Positions 1 through 9,497 are shown, counted from the stretch's first letter. The stretch is 64,000 bases of DNA from Oceanicoccus sp. KOV_DT_Chl (GCF_900120175.1 NZ_FQLF01000002.1:2170001-2234000), one strand, 5' to 3'. Notes: generated by a model from the sequence alone, not told the origin. Made by a program: numbers and translations.

Positions 1-155
1 AGTATAGTGACGGCAGCTAGCGTTATGCCTTGGGCTGGTAAACCCTTGCTTAGTTCCCTGACTGTTAGTGTCGGTTATTGTAGCGCAATATTGTTTAATA
101 ACTGTGGCACCATACCCATTATCTTATTTTATGCGAGTGTCTCAATGAGGTTTAA
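1..155. other. Window left edge, no gene assigned
   Basis: One forward frame is open from the first base to about position 162 and would encode a hydrophobic, cysteine-containing tail. It could be the end of a gene outside the window, but nothing in it is recognisable and it overlaps the next gene's start. I leave it unassigned. Confidence 0.2.
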
Positions 156-857
156 ATGTTGATGTGGATAATGCAGCGTGGCCTGGTTTATAGCCTGCTT
201 GGATTTTCGTTAGTGGCCTGTAATGGTTTTGTGGCAAAGCCGATGCCTGCACCGGTGGTGGAGGCGCTGGTTCAGCCAGAGCCAGCCCGGCAGCTATCAG
301 CTGCCGGGCAGCGTCAGCAGCTTAGGGTGATGCTGGCCAATGCACAGCAAGCGCTGGCTGATGATCGGTTGATGGTGCCTGAGTTTGACAGTGCCTATGA
401 TTGGTATCGGCAGGTGCTGGCTGTCGATCAGGAGAATGCCGAGGCGCATTGGGGTATGCATGAAATTACCCGTCGCTACTTGCAGTTGGCGGAGCAGGCA
501 TTCGATAGTCACCGATTGGGTTTGGCAGAACAAATGCTGCGGCGTGCAGAGATGATTGCTGCTAACCCCCTTACCACAGAGGCGATTCGCCAGCGTTATA
601 AACAGACAGTACGAACAGGTGAAGTATTGCTGCCGGTTGGTGCATTGTCGGCGCGTAATGAACTCATTCAACAGCAGCTAGCTGAGTTGGCGCAGCAAGC
701 ACGGGCTAAGCAGTCGCGATTATTAATTGTTGCTCGCAACGATGCGGAGGGGCGTTGGGTGTATCAACAGATGCGTTCAGCAGTGGACGGTTTTCGTCTG
801 CGGGGTAATATCGAAATCGGGCAGGTGCCGCGTATTGTGTTATTGGACTTGGACTAA
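156..857 (+). CDS. Lipoprotein with TPR-like helices
   Basis: Predicted outer-membrane or periplasmic lipoprotein of 233 residues. The N-terminus has a hydrophobic stretch ending in a lipobox (L-V-A-C, Cys about residue 23). Residues 50-140 are alanine-, leucine- and glutamine-rich helices with TPR-like spacing (a YDWYRQVLAVDQENAEAHWG segment). The C-terminus reads like a short alpha/beta domain (LLIVARNDAEGRWVYQQM). In-frame ATGs at 162 and 171 are alternative starts and would still give a lipoprotein. It precedes a PCuAC copper chaperone and a DUF2333 gene on the same strand. I do not recognise a specific family; the tetratricopeptide reading is inferred from composition and spacing only. 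Confidence 0.7.
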   Translation: MLMWIMQRGLVYSLLGFSLVACNGFVAKPMPAPVVEALVQPEPARQLSAAGQRQQLRVMLANAQQALADDRLMVPEFDSAYDWYRQVLAVDQENAEAHWGMHEITRRYLQLAEQAFDSHRLGLAEQMLRRAEMIAANPLTTEAIRQRYKQTVRTGEVLLPVGALSARNELIQQQLAELAQQARAKQSRLLIVARNDAEGRWVYQQMRSAVDGFRLRGNIEIGQVPRIVLLDLD

Positions 858-958
858 AATTGATTTAAGTTTGCCATAGTGATCGTGTAATAAAGCATAA
901 TAAGCGTGTTGGTAATAAGGTATAGTAGCCATCAGGTTTTAAATATGAGAGGTGCCAT

Positions 959-1392
959 TTGTCAGTTTTTCGTTTTGTTTTGTTTGCTGGTATTGGTTTG
1001 TGCTGGTCGTTAATAGCGAGTGCGCAGCTAGTTATTAAAGACGGTTATGTGCGCGGGTTACCCCTGGCCAGCCCAATACAGCGGCATTTTTGCGAGTGTT
1101 GAATGCTACCGATCGACCGCTAAAAATAGTCAATGTAAAAAGTCCCAGTGCAGCGAAAACTGAAATCCATAGGCATATACATAACGACGGTATGATGCGA
1201 ATGGAAAAAGTGAATGATATTACAGTACCGTCTACCAGCTCATTTTCGTTTAAACCCGGTGGCCATCATTTAATGCTAATGGGTTTGCATCAGCCCTTGC
1301 GTGAAGGGGATAAGGTTACGATAGAATTAAGCACTGAAGAGGGTGATACCGTTAGTACTGAATTAACTGTGCGCAGTGTTTTAAAAGAATAG
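959..1392 (+). CDS. PCuAC-type periplasmic copper chaperone, interrupted by a 1-base deletion
   Basis: PCuAC (DUF461) proteins bind Cu(I) in the periplasm and pass it to cytochrome oxidase. A TTG start at 959 follows a good ribosome site (AGAGGTG at 948-954) and gives a signal peptide ending I-A-S-A before QLVIKDGYVRG. The frame then breaks at the C-run 1061-1064. Adding one C gives GYVRGLPPGQPNTAAFLRVL and joins the rest without a stop. The downstream part carries the family's His/Met copper motif (HIHNDGMMRM, then GGHHLMLMGL). Total length about 144 residues, normal for the family. The break looks like a sequencing error, though a true frameshift is possible. A downstream-only reading would lack the signal peptide. 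Confidence 0.8.
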
Positions 1393-1435
1393 TTACCGAA
1401 GTTACGGTCACGATAGCAATAAAATAGAGAGCATT

Positions 1436-2482
1436 ATGGAATCGATTAAACAACGCATTCGGCACTGGCGTGAAGATGGCGCTGATGTATTAGGTGGTGG
1501 TGTATTGCCGCGTACAGTGGCGATACTTTTAGTCCTGTATTTACTAGTGGCTGCTGGGGTTGGTATTTACTGGTCTATGATGCCCGATCAGTTTTCAGTG
1601 AGTGATAACGCGATGGTGCATTCCGCTGAGCATCAGCAAGACGTGGTGGTGGGCTCGGTCACTACTGCAGCGTTGATAGAAGTAACTACTGTGTTATTGG
1701 AAAAGCCTGGCGGTTTTTTAAGTAATGATATTCTGCCCCCTGGTTTGTGGTTGGATAATATGCCCAGCTGGGAATACGGGGTGTTAATTCAGAGCCGCGA
1801 TTTGACTCGGGCACTGCGCGAAAGTTTTAGTCGCTCACAATCCCAGTCACAGGAAGATGTCGACTTGGGTAAGGCCGAGCCCAGTTTGAATTTTTCCAGT
1901 GATAGTTGGGCAGTACCTGCAACCGAGTCAGAATATCGCACGGCAATAAAGCATATGGATCGCTATCTTGACCGGTTGGCTGATCAGGGCAATATTGGTT
2001 CACAATTTTATTCTCGATCTGATAATTTGAGCTATTGGTTGGCGATTGTGGAATCACGTTTAGGTAGTTTGTCGCAACGACTTAGCGCTAGTGTCGATAA
2101 GCGTCGTTTAAATACCGACTTGGCCGGTGATGTAGCAGCTGAACAGTCTACTTACTCGCCCAGTGAGCTTGAAGTTAAAACCCCGTGGAATAAAATTGAT
2201 AATGTATTTTATGAAAGCCGCGGTTCAGCCTGGGCTTTGTTACATTTTTTGCGGGCAGTCGAAATTGATTTTTCGGAAGTATTAAAGCAGAAAAATGCGG
2301 CAGTCAGTTTACAGCAAATTATTCGTGAGTTGGAGGCGACGCAGCAGACGGTCTATAGCCCGGTCATTTTAAATGGCAGTGGTTTTGGTATCTTGCCTAA
2401 TCACTCATTAGTGATGGCTTCGTATATTTCCAGAGCCAATGCCGCGATTATTGATTTGCGCGATTTATTGTCTCAGGGTTGA
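1436..2482 (+). CDS. DUF2333 family inner-membrane protein
   Basis: A 348-residue protein resembling the DUF2333 family, conserved in gammaproteobacteria and of unknown function. A charged N-terminal tail (MESIKQRIRHWREDGADV) precedes one membrane helix at about residues 28-48. A large extracytoplasmic domain follows, with the YGVLIQSRDLTRALR and FYESRGSAWALLHFLRAVEIDF segments that I associate with the family. The ATG start is preceded by a purine-rich GAGAG ribosome site. It lies 43 bases after the copper chaperone gene and may share a transcript with it. No catalytic motif is visible. Confidence 0.75.
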   Translation: MESIKQRIRHWREDGADVLGGGVLPRTVAILLVLYLLVAAGVGIYWSMMPDQFSVSDNAMVHSAEHQQDVVVGSVTTAALIEVTTVLLEKPGGFLSNDILPPGLWLDNMPSWEYGVLIQSRDLTRALRESFSRSQSQSQEDVDLGKAEPSLNFSSDSWAVPATESEYRTAIKHMDRYLDRLADQGNIGSQFYSRSDNLSYWLAIVESRLGSLSQRLSASVDKRRLNTDLAGDVAAEQSTYSPSELEVKTPWNKIDNVFYESRGSAWALLHFLRAVEIDFSEVLKQKNAAVSLQQIIRELEATQQTVYSPVILNGSGFGILPNHSLVMASYISRANAAIIDLRDLLSQG

Positions 2483-2554
2483 TGAAGGCTGATTAATTAC
2501 TATCGTGTGGTTTGCTTGATTGTAACTGCACTCAATTATTTTAAAGGATATATA

Positions 2555-3136
2555 GTGAACGCATCTATTGTAAAAACGCTTTTGATAAGTTTTATCGTAT
2601 TGATTACGGCTGCTTGTGCCTATAGCCCACAGCAAATCACCATCAACCCAAAAATCGATACCACTGCTGAACATTATGGTAGCGGCCGTGCAGTCAGTGT
2701 CACAGTAGAAGATGCGCGTGAGGAGAAGGCTTTAGGTAGCCGCGGCGGTGTTTATAAAGATACCAGTGTCATTACTCTCGCTAATGAGTTGGATACTGCC
2801 ATTGCGCGCGCGGCAGAGGCCAAGTTAGCGGTGCAGGGTTTTAATGTAAATAACCCTGAAGCTACTGCCAATATGAAAATTATTATCGAAAAGTTGAGCT
2901 ACGATGTGCCTGAACAGTCAGTGGGAAAAAAAGTAATGTTAGGTGCGATATTGGGGGTAGAGCTTACCGCTGGTAATGAAACTTATACTGGTCGATACAA
3001 AACAAATTCCGAACGGCAGACGGTGGTTACTCCCAGTATGGCGAGCAACGAAGAAATGATTAACACCTTGTTGTCAGATACGTTGGTACGTTTGTTTTCT
3101 GATCCTAAATTAAAGGCATTTCTGAGTAATATTTAA
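2555..3136 (+). CDS. yajG: YajG family lipoprotein
   Basis: A 193-residue lipoprotein of the YajG family; the E. coli member is an uncharacterised envelope lipoprotein. I chose the GTG at 2555, after an AAAGGA ribosome site, over a longer reading from 2507. This start puts the signal peptide first and the lipobox (I-T-A-A-C) at about residues 18-22. The mature part has the family's beta-rich opening (AYSPQQITINPKI) and a VEDAREEKALGSRGG segment. It sits between the DUF2333 gene and polB. Function cannot be read from the sequence. Confidence 0.8.
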   Translation: MNASIVKTLLISFIVLITAACAYSPQQITINPKIDTTAEHYGSGRAVSVTVEDAREEKALGSRGGVYKDTSVITLANELDTAIARAAEAKLAVQGFNVNNPEATANMKIIIEKLSYDVPEQSVGKKVMLGAILGVELTAGNETYTGRYKTNSERQTVVTPSMASNEEMINTLLSDTLVRLFSDPKLKAFLSNI

Positions 3137-3209
3137 CTAGCTGAGCGCTAGCTGGAATCAGCCGGTGACTTTTCCGATGATTTTTTGATGACAATGAGTT
3201 GCCATTTCT

Positions 3210-5588
3210 GTGCCAGACCAGCAAGGTTTTATTCTAACCCGTCAGTGGCGTGATAGTCGTAATGCTGCTGCCCAAGGTGTAGAGCTGGAGTATTGGTTAT
3301 CTACAGAGTATGGGCCGATAAAATTACTAGCACCACCTCAAGAGGTGGTGTTTTTTTTGCCTGTAGAAAACTGTGCTGAGGCCGATCAATTGTTACAGCG
3401 TTTTCATGGCTGGTCTCGTAAAGCCGTAGCCATGCAGGATTTTTCACTGCGTACTGTGGAGGCCTACTATTTTAATTCGCAACGAACTTTGCGTGAAGCA
3501 CGTGATCATTTGGTGGCGGCAGGGTTGAGCCCGCTGGAAGCGGACATTAATCCTGCTGATCGTTTTTTGATGGAACGTTTTGTGCGTGGTTCGTTGCGGC
3601 TTCGTGGTGATACCAAACAACGTCAGCGTTATAGCTTGGTACAACAGGCAACGATTACCAGCTCTGAGTACCGTCCTACCCTGAAAGTCATATCTTTAGA
3701 TATCGAAACAGCGATGCAGGGGTTGTCGCTTTATTCGATTGGGATTTATGCGCGCGAAAAAGATCAGGAAATAAAGCATGTGTTTATGGTTGCCGATCAG
3801 CCGGTGGCCGAACATGTTGTGGTATTTGCTAATGAACAGTCGTTGCTCAAGGCGTTTTTCTTATGGCTGGCCGAATACGACCCCGATATTATTATTGGTT
3901 GGAGCGTGGTCAATTTTGATATGTGGTTTTTGTATCAGCTCTGTGAAAAACATCAGTTGCCGTTTCGCTGTGGCCGCGGTGAGCGAGGACGGGAAGGTGT
4001 GGCCCGAATGCGCACCATGGATGATGAAAGTGAGCGGCGAGCCATCACTATTCCCGGTCGGGTGGTACTGGATGGAATTGATTTACTAAAGGCTGCTTTT
4101 TATCAATTTGAAAGTTTTTCTCTTAATAACGTCGCCAACGAATTGCTGGCTGATGGTAAGTTGATTCAGGGCAGTGATCGGGGTGAAAAGATTACTGATT
4201 TGTATCAAAAAAATAAATCCGCATTGGCCGAATATAATATCCAGGATTGTAAATTGGTATGGGATATTTTTGAAAAAACCAAGTTGATTGATTTTGCCAT
4301 TGCCCGTACCTGCATGACGGGGTTGCCTTTGGATCGTATCGGTGGCTCTGTTGCATCCTTTGATTTCAGATACTTGCCGTTATTACATCGACAGGGCTTC
4401 GTTGCCCCCAATGGACATCTGGCTGATGACGTGGAGCAAAGCCCGGGCGGTTTTGTGATGGAGTCGCGGCCAGGTATTTATCAACACGTGGCAGTGCTGG
4501 ATTTTAAAAGTCTGTATCCGAGTATTATTCGCAGCTTTAAAATTGATCCCATGGGTATGGCTTTAGGTGCTCATGCCGATATGGATCAGACAGAGTTGGT
4601 GCCTGGTTTTAAGGGGGCATGGTTTGCCAAAAATAAAAACATATTGCCGGCGCTAATTAAAGAGCTTTGGCAGCTTCGCGATCAGGCTAAAGTTGAACAT
4701 GACTCGGCCTTGTCGCAAGCGATAAAAATTATTATGAATTCTTTTTATGGTGTGTTGGGTTCTGGCGGCTGTCGTTTCTTTGATTCGCGGCTAGCCAGTT
4801 CCATTACCAAGCGAGGCCATCAAATTATTCAGCAAACTGCCGAGTATATAGAGCAGCAGGGGTGGTCGGTTATTTATGGGGATACCGATTCGGTATTTGT
4901 CTGGTTGAAAGATGTGCAGCAAGCGGAGCAGGCCAGTACAGTGGCGGCGCAATTGGCACAGCAGCTTAATCAGTGGTGGCAGCAGCGCCTGCAAAAAGAA
5001 TACGGTATTGAGAGTGCGCTGGAAATAGAGTTTGAAACGCTTTATCAGCAGTTTCTAATGCCGACAGTGCGAGGCTCGGATCTGGGCAGTAAAAAACGCT
5101 ATGCCGGTGTTGTGATGAAAAATAATCAGCCGCAATTAGTGTTTAAAGGATTAGAAAATGTACGCACTGACTGGACCAAAGTGGCGCGTGACTTTCAATT
5201 GGAATTGTATCGTCGCGTTTTTTTTAATGAACCTTACCGCGATTATATTAAGTTGCTAGTGAAGCAGGTGTTAGCCGGCGAACACGACCAGAATTTGGTC
5301 TACCGCAAACGCTTGCGCCGTAAATTAAATGAATATCAGCGCAACATCCCGCCGCATGTGCAGGCGGCCAAAAAAGCGGCGGCCTATGGCGAAAAAATTC
5401 GGCGCGGGGACTGGGTAGAATATGTGATCACTGTCAGTGGTGCCGAGCCTCTGGTGGCTCAGCATTCATTGATAGATTATCAACACTACATTGACCGCCA
5501 GTTAGCGCCGGTGGCAGATGGGATACTGTATTTCATGGGTGAAAGTCTGGCGGGTATTATTGATCAACAGATAGGTTTGTTTGATTAG
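3210..5588 (+). CDS. polB: DNA polymerase II (family B)
   Basis: Family B DNA polymerase with 3'-5' proofreading, used in replication restart and translesion synthesis. At 792 residues it is close to E. coli Pol II (783). The exonuclease I motif D-I-E is at residues 164-166. Polymerase motif A is D-F-K-S-L-Y-P-S from residue 431, motif B is KIIMNSFYGVLGS, and motif C is Y-G-D-T-D-S at residues 556-561. All catalytic acidic residues are present, so the enzyme should be active. Start is GTG at 3210. In E. coli polB is SOS-regulated, but I see no CTGT-N8-ACAG box in the 70 bases upstream here. Confidence 0.97.
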   Translation: MPDQQGFILTRQWRDSRNAAAQGVELEYWLSTEYGPIKLLAPPQEVVFFLPVENCAEADQLLQRFHGWSRKAVAMQDFSLRTVEAYYFNSQRTLREARDHLVAAGLSPLEADINPADRFLMERFVRGSLRLRGDTKQRQRYSLVQQATITSSEYRPTLKVISLDIETAMQGLSLYSIGIYAREKDQEIKHVFMVADQPVAEHVVVFANEQSLLKAFFLWLAEYDPDIIIGWSVVNFDMWFLYQLCEKHQLPFRCGRGERGREGVARMRTMDDESERRAITIPGRVVLDGIDLLKAAFYQFESFSLNNVANELLADGKLIQGSDRGEKITDLYQKNKSALAEYNIQDCKLVWDIFEKTKLIDFAIARTCMTGLPLDRIGGSVASFDFRYLPLLHRQGFVAPNGHLADDVEQSPGGFVMESRPGIYQHVAVLDFKSLYPSIIRSFKIDPMGMALGAHADMDQTELVPGFKGAWFAKNKNILPALIKELWQLRDQAKVEHDSALSQAIKIIMNSFYGVLGSGGCRFFDSRLASSITKRGHQIIQQTAEYIEQQGWSVIYGDTDSVFVWLKDVQQAEQASTVAAQLAQQLNQWWQQRLQKEYGIESALEIEFETLYQQFLMPTVRGSDLGSKKRYAGVVMKNNQPQLVFKGLENVRTDWTKVARDFQLELYRRVFFNEPYRDYIKLLVKQVLAGEHDQNLVYRKRLRRKLNEYQRNIPPHVQAAKKAAAYGEKIRRGDWVEYVITVSGAEPLVAQHSLIDYQHYIDRQLAPVADGILYFMGESLAGIIDQQIGLFD

Positions 5589-5650
5589 TTTTTTTGGAGA
5601 TACCGCGCTAGTGTCATTAGTTGGTACAGCGTCGATTTTATCTGGTTGCG

Positions 5651-6034
5651 CTAGCGCGCTTCATGTGGACAAAAACCTGGGCGCGGGCCAATGGCGGGAT
5701 GGTTACGGCACGTTTCCGGGCGTGTTGGGTAAATGGTGCAACGTCGTGTCTCCCGGTTTAAATACAAGCAGTCTCCACTGGAGTGTTGCGCCAGGGTGAA
5801 GATCGAGTCTCTCACATTCAGGTGCGAAATAATCCCTGCTTTTTTCAAGCGCTTGGCAATATTTTTTGCCGGTTCTTCCATTTCGAAAGGGTGAATTAGC
5901 CCCATGCGCACCAAGTCAGTTGTGTGTACTTCGACCGGGAGTGTACAGCATAGCGAACTACAGTTATCACAGAGTCTTTTTTTCCAGGGTGACCAGGTGA
6001 TGGTGTTATCGATATCAACATATCTTGGAGGCAT
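5651..6034 (-). CDS. YkgJ-type cysteine-cluster protein
   Basis: A 127-residue protein of the YkgJ family, annotated as zinc- or iron-chelating. Cysteines appear in the family pattern: a C-x2-C-x3-C-C group near residue 22 (LCDNCSSLCC), then CLYLNRETRRCTIYPTRPETC, and a C-terminal FCPHEA. It is convergent with polB, ending about 60 bases from it. The cofactor and substrate are unknown. No strong ribosome site is visible before the ATG at 6034. Confidence 0.8.
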   Translation of the reverse strand: MPPRYVDIDNTITWSPWKKRLCDNCSSLCCTLPVEVHTTDLVRMGLIHPFEMEEPAKNIAKRLKKAGIISHLNVRDSIFTLAQHSSGDCLYLNRETRRCTIYPTRPETCRNHPAIGPRPGFCPHEAR

Positions 6035-6049
6035 AAAGGTGCTAAATTA

Positions 6050-6214
6050 TTGTTAAGTGAAAGGCTTGATTTATTGCAGTGTGCAGTAGATTGGTGGCGA
6101 GAGCATACGATACCAAGAGCGCTAAAGATAGCGCTGAAAAATGGTACTTGGATTTATTCAGGCGCGGAGCAGCCGGGAGCGAAAGTCAGTTTAGCGGAAA
6201 GCACCTGGGGATAA
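6050..6214 (+). CDS. Possible small protein of 54 residues
   Basis: A short frame with a TTG start after AAAGGTG (6036-6042) encodes about 54 residues, with protein-like composition (LQCAVDWWREHTIPRALKI, then NGTWIYSGAEQPGAKVSL). It fills the gap between two leftward genes and stops two bases before the DUF2789 gene's end. I recognise no family. The balanced amino-acid use and tight fit suggest coding, but a chance frame is possible. Confidence 0.35.
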   Translation: MLSERLDLLQCAVDWWREHTIPRALKIALKNGTWIYSGAEQPGAKVSLAESTWG

Positions 6215-6215
6215 G

Positions 6216-6446
6216 TTAGTGCCGCAGTTGCGCGTCTAGTTGATCGACAGCTTCAGCCCAGTCAGAATCTTGCTCGATCGCTTCATGAATAAATTGTGCT
6301 TGACCGGCGCTCCAAAAAGCCGCCTGCTCTAATGGGATTTCTTTAGGTAAGTGATTGTTACTGATAAATGCATCCATAGATTCCGGGTGATTGGAGAGCC
6401 CTAATTGTTCGAAGAGCGTTTCGAGGTTATGTCTGGATGTATCCAT
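6216..6446 (-). CDS. DUF2789 family small protein
   Basis: A 76-residue cytosolic protein of the DUF2789 family, function unknown, common in Pseudomonas-like gammaproteobacteria. The ATG at 6446 follows a strong GGAGA ribosome site and gives the typical opening MDTSRHNLETLFEQLGLS. A longer frame to 6629 lacks that support and was rejected. The conserved middle (IPLEQAAFWSAGQAQFI) and acidic end (DSDWAEAVDQLDAQLR) are visible. It is downstream of the amidohydrolase gene on the same strand, about 165 bases away. Confidence 0.85.
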   Translation of the reverse strand: MDTSRHNLETLFEQLGLSNHPESMDAFISNNHLPKEIPLEQAAFWSAGQAQFIHEAIEQDSDWAEAVDQLDAQLRH

Positions 6447-6612
6447 GGCTTTCTCCGGCTGTAAGGCAGTGCTTTTTGTTGGCACATTTGTTATTGAATC
6501 GTAGTAAATTTTTTCGATAAGTAAATTGATCACGGAAACAGTATAACGATTTGTGCTGCAGTTTTGTTGCTTGTGCTTATAGGAATAAATGCTATGCACA
6601 AAATTTTTTAGT

Positions 6613-8319
6613 TTATTTTTTTCGATCAAAGATAGTGATACCGCCTACCAGTGTTTGTTCAACTTGAATATCTTTGATCGTTTCCGGGGCTTGTGTGGTT
6701 GGGTCGGCGCTGAGGATGACCAGGTCGGCGAGTTTACCGATTTCAATTGAACCCCGGGTTTGTTCTTGAAAAATTTGCCAGGCAGCATCAATGGTAACGG
6801 CTCGCAAGGCATTAATGGGGGCGATGCGTTGCTCGGCCCCAATCACAGCGCCACTACTGCTAAGGCGATTGACGGCGGTCCACACTAAAAACAAGGGGTC
6901 CATTGGGACTACCGGGGTATCCAGATGAATGGTGAACGGTAGTTCTTTGGCTAGTGCGCTAGCGGTTGGGCTCATCTGGGCGGCGCGTTCTGGCCCCATA
7001 AAAATATCCCGGTGGCGATCGCCCCAATAATAGGTGTGGGCTACAAAAAAGCTGGGGGTGACACCCAGTGTTTTCATTTTATCGAGCTGATCTTCTCTAG
7101 CCATTTGCGCATGAATGATAATGTGGCGGCTATCTTCCCGTGGGTACTGCTGTTGTGCTAATTCAATCGCCGTGAGGATGTCATCGATGGCAGCATCGCC
7201 ATTGCCGTGGATTGCAATTTGGTAGCCGGCGCGGTGAAAGTCTTCGACCCAGCGATTAAGTTCAGCAGTCGGGACTCGGGGGTAGCCGCGATAGCTTGCA
7301 TCATTATGGTAGGGGACGTAATAGGGCTCTTTTAAATAACCTGTGTAACCTTGAATACTACCGTCGGCTATTATCTTAATAGCGCCAATATGAATTTTAT
7401 CGTTTTCAAAGTCATTGGTATTAAATGAGCCATCCAGCAGTTCTGTCCCCATGGTGTTGAATATGGGCCACAGTTCCAGCCGTTGTGGAATGAGTCCTAA
7501 TGTATTAGCTAAAGCCAAGCCCTGGGTAATCTTTCCTTCGATCGCGCCGCTTTGGGCGGTAGTCACGCCGACACTGGCGTATTCTTTAGAGGCGCTTTGG
7601 ATCATGGTTAGAAAATCGAATACGGAAAAATCCATCGCCAGTGCCTGCACTGCCATGGCGGCATTTTCTTCCAGTAAACCGGTTAACTGACCATTGCTAT
7701 CTTTGGCATAGACGCCACCTTCCGGGTTAGGGCTTGATTCATCAACCCCTGCCGCAATTAACGCGGCACTATTGGCGACTCCCATATGCCCTGAGATATG
7801 CCAAAGGAAGACCGGGTGGTCGGGCAGTGCTAGATCCAATTCTTTTCGGGTGGGGTGGCGATGCTCGGCGAGCAAGGAGTCGTCATAGCCGATGCCTAAA
7901 ATCCACTCTCCTTTGGGGATGCTGGTCGCATGCTGTTGTAAGGCATCGATGATTTCGCCCATATTGCTGATTTTGCCAATAGGCGGACTGTTCAGGTCGA
8001 CACTGAGCGCCGCCATACCGGAACCGGGAAAGTGACCGTGGGCATCGATAAAACCAGGGATGAGTGTTTTTCCCTGTAAATCATGGATGACAGTATTGTC
8101 GTCGATAAGCGGCTGGATGGTGTCGTTAGTGCCAATGGCGCTGATTATATTTCCCTTGAGTAGCACTGCCTGTGCCCGGCTGTTGCTGGCGTCCATGGTA
8201 AGAACATTGCCATTAATGAAAGCCTGGCTTGTCGGCGCGGCTGGATGCACGAGCTGATAGCTAAAGTAGATGGCGCCTACGAGTAGGGCTATCACTAAAA
8301 GGATGAGGTTATTGCGCAT
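6613..8319 (-). CDS. Membrane-anchored amidohydrolase (YtcJ-like)
   Basis: Metal-dependent hydrolase of the amidohydrolase superfamily, 568 residues, closest in layout to YtcJ-type N-substituted formamide deformylases. One hydrophobic segment at residues 5-22 acts as an anchor or uncleaved signal. The metal-binding H-x-H is in the FIDAHGHF motif near residue 95. Later ligand segments are GHMGVANS, IAIHGNGDAAIDDIL and IIIHAQMA, and HLDTPVVPMDPLF lies near the C-terminal side of the barrel. The C-terminus closes the composite beta-sandwich (GKLADLVILSADP). The substrate is not predictable. It probably acts at the periplasmic face. Confidence 0.85.
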   Translation of the reverse strand: MRNNLILLVIALLVGAIYFSYQLVHPAAPTSQAFINGNVLTMDASNSRAQAVLLKGNIISAIGTNDTIQPLIDDNTVIHDLQGKTLIPGFIDAHGHFPGSGMAALSVDLNSPPIGKISNMGEIIDALQQHATSIPKGEWILGIGYDDSLLAEHRHPTRKELDLALPDHPVFLWHISGHMGVANSAALIAAGVDESSPNPEGGVYAKDSNGQLTGLLEENAAMAVQALAMDFSVFDFLTMIQSASKEYASVGVTTAQSGAIEGKITQGLALANTLGLIPQRLELWPIFNTMGTELLDGSFNTNDFENDKIHIGAIKIIADGSIQGYTGYLKEPYYVPYHNDASYRGYPRVPTAELNRWVEDFHRAGYQIAIHGNGDAAIDDILTAIELAQQQYPREDSRHIIIHAQMAREDQLDKMKTLGVTPSFFVAHTYYWGDRHRDIFMGPERAAQMSPTASALAKELPFTIHLDTPVVPMDPLFLVWTAVNRLSSSGAVIGAEQRIAPINALRAVTIDAAWQIFQEQTRGSIEIGKLADLVILSADPTTQAPETIKDIQVEQTLVGGITIFDRKK

Positions 8320-8463
8320 TTATTGACTTCCAAATATTGACAAAGAGTTTAGTGTAAAGACTTGGCAAAGATTATTCGGCAAAGTAGGTCTGGCAGTTTA
8401 TACTCCTCGCAGTTATAAAAGGTTACATTTTGGTTATTGGAAATATTGTTACGGAGTTTAGTT

Positions 8464-9291
8464 ATGTCGACAGAAAAAGAGCGGACTATTTTTATTGTGG
8501 TTGATCCGGCACAAGATAAGCCTTTGGCTTTGAATCGCGCATTGAATACTGCTAATTTAAATGCGGGCCAGATCCCCGGTATATCGCCACCACGCTTGCA
8601 CATTTTTATGGCTGTCGATTGCGATAATACCGATACCTCCGCCGGTAATCCCGCTATGCACCGCGATAGTAACTGGCTGTTTCAGAACGTTATTACACCC
8701 TTGCAGTCTTCGGGCTTAGAGTATTCGTTGGAAATGAGTTGGTCCGATGACTGGTATGGCTCGATTATCGCCGCTGCCGAAAAGATTGACCCCGAATTAC
8801 TGATGTTGCCGTTGGTAAGCCGCCCTAGCGATCATGAACGTATATTTAATGAGTCTATCTGGCGCTTGTTGCGTACGGCAAAGTGTCCGGTGTTAGTGGT
8901 GCAACCTAACTCGCCAGAACAGCGCAAGATTATCTTGGCCGCCGTCCACTTCCAGTCTCACAAGCCCTCCTATCAGCGCCTGAACGAGCTGATTATCACG
9001 CGGGGCCGTTGGCTGGTTGAGCGCTCAGGTGCTGAATTGCATATCGTCAATGCCTATAAGGATTCCTTGAGTTACCCTGATCGCGCCAAGTTGGCCAATG
9101 AGACCAAGGTTGATACAGCTAATATTCATGTCCGTGCCGGTGAGCCAGAAGAGGTTATTGCTGCTGTTGCTAAAGAGCTGGGGGCCGATTTGGTGATGTT
9201 GGGAACACGTAATCGAAGCAGACGCTGGCGCGGTAATACCGCAGAGAAGATCATCACTAAAGTGTCTAGCGATATATTGACTATTAATTGA
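8464..9291 (+). CDS. Tandem universal stress protein (UspE-like)
   Basis: A 275-residue protein made of two Usp domains, as in UspE. The ATG at 8464, with a GGAG ribosome site, gives MSTEKERTIFIVVDP. The first half covers about residues 6-150 (PELLMLPLVSRPS, then LLRTAKCPVLVVQP). The second half starts near KIILAAVHF and ends with the nucleotide-binding-like LGTRNRSRRWRGNTAE and VSSDILTIN. The second-domain loop resembles the ATP-binding G-x2-G-x9-G-S/T pattern only partly. The usual role is stress survival. It is divergent from the amidohydrolase. Confidence 0.85.
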   Translation: MSTEKERTIFIVVDPAQDKPLALNRALNTANLNAGQIPGISPPRLHIFMAVDCDNTDTSAGNPAMHRDSNWLFQNVITPLQSSGLEYSLEMSWSDDWYGSIIAAAEKIDPELLMLPLVSRPSDHERIFNESIWRLLRTAKCPVLVVQPNSPEQRKIILAAVHFQSHKPSYQRLNELIITRGRWLVERSGAELHIVNAYKDSLSYPDRAKLANETKVDTANIHVRAGEPEEVIAAVAKELGADLVMLGTRNRSRRWRGNTAEKIITKVSSDILTIN

Positions 9292-9305
9292 TCTATATTT
9301 CCCCG

Positions 9306-9340
9306 AGCAGCCTTAAATAGCCTTGCTATTTAAGGCTGCT
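9306..9340. terminator. Perfect 15-bp hairpin after the Usp gene
   Basis: AGCAGCCTTAAATAG (9306-9320) and its exact reverse complement (9326-9340) flank a 5-base loop. No T-run follows, so this may be a weak or factor-assisted terminator, or another structured element. It is 15 bases after the Usp stop codon. Confidence 0.55.
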
Positions 9341-9497
9341 GTAGTCAATTCCCTCCTTGACGTTCTATTTCTTACAGCTTTCCCATTAGTGCGCTCTGTA
9401 CTATGGTCAATAGGATTGGCCTATTAAGTTTTTGGGTCTAAGGTCGATAGTGGCTTAATGTTTTGTTTTTCCTGATCTGAGTAGAGCGAGTATAGGT

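Noticed and set aside
3137-3209. Possible LexA box before polB
   Set aside because: I searched for CTGT-N8-ACAG and found none; SOS control is not supported here.
5581-5799. Forward reading frame overlapping the YkgJ-type gene, with a lipobox-like segment
   Set aside because: It is antisense to a gene with a clear cysteine pattern and resembles no family.
6447-6629. Longer N-terminus for the DUF2789 protein
   Set aside because: The ATG at 6446 has a strong ribosome site and matches the family start; the extension is low-complexity and unsupported.
7734-7952. Forward frame inside the amidohydrolase gene
   Set aside because: It is antisense to a well-supported coding region with catalytic motifs.
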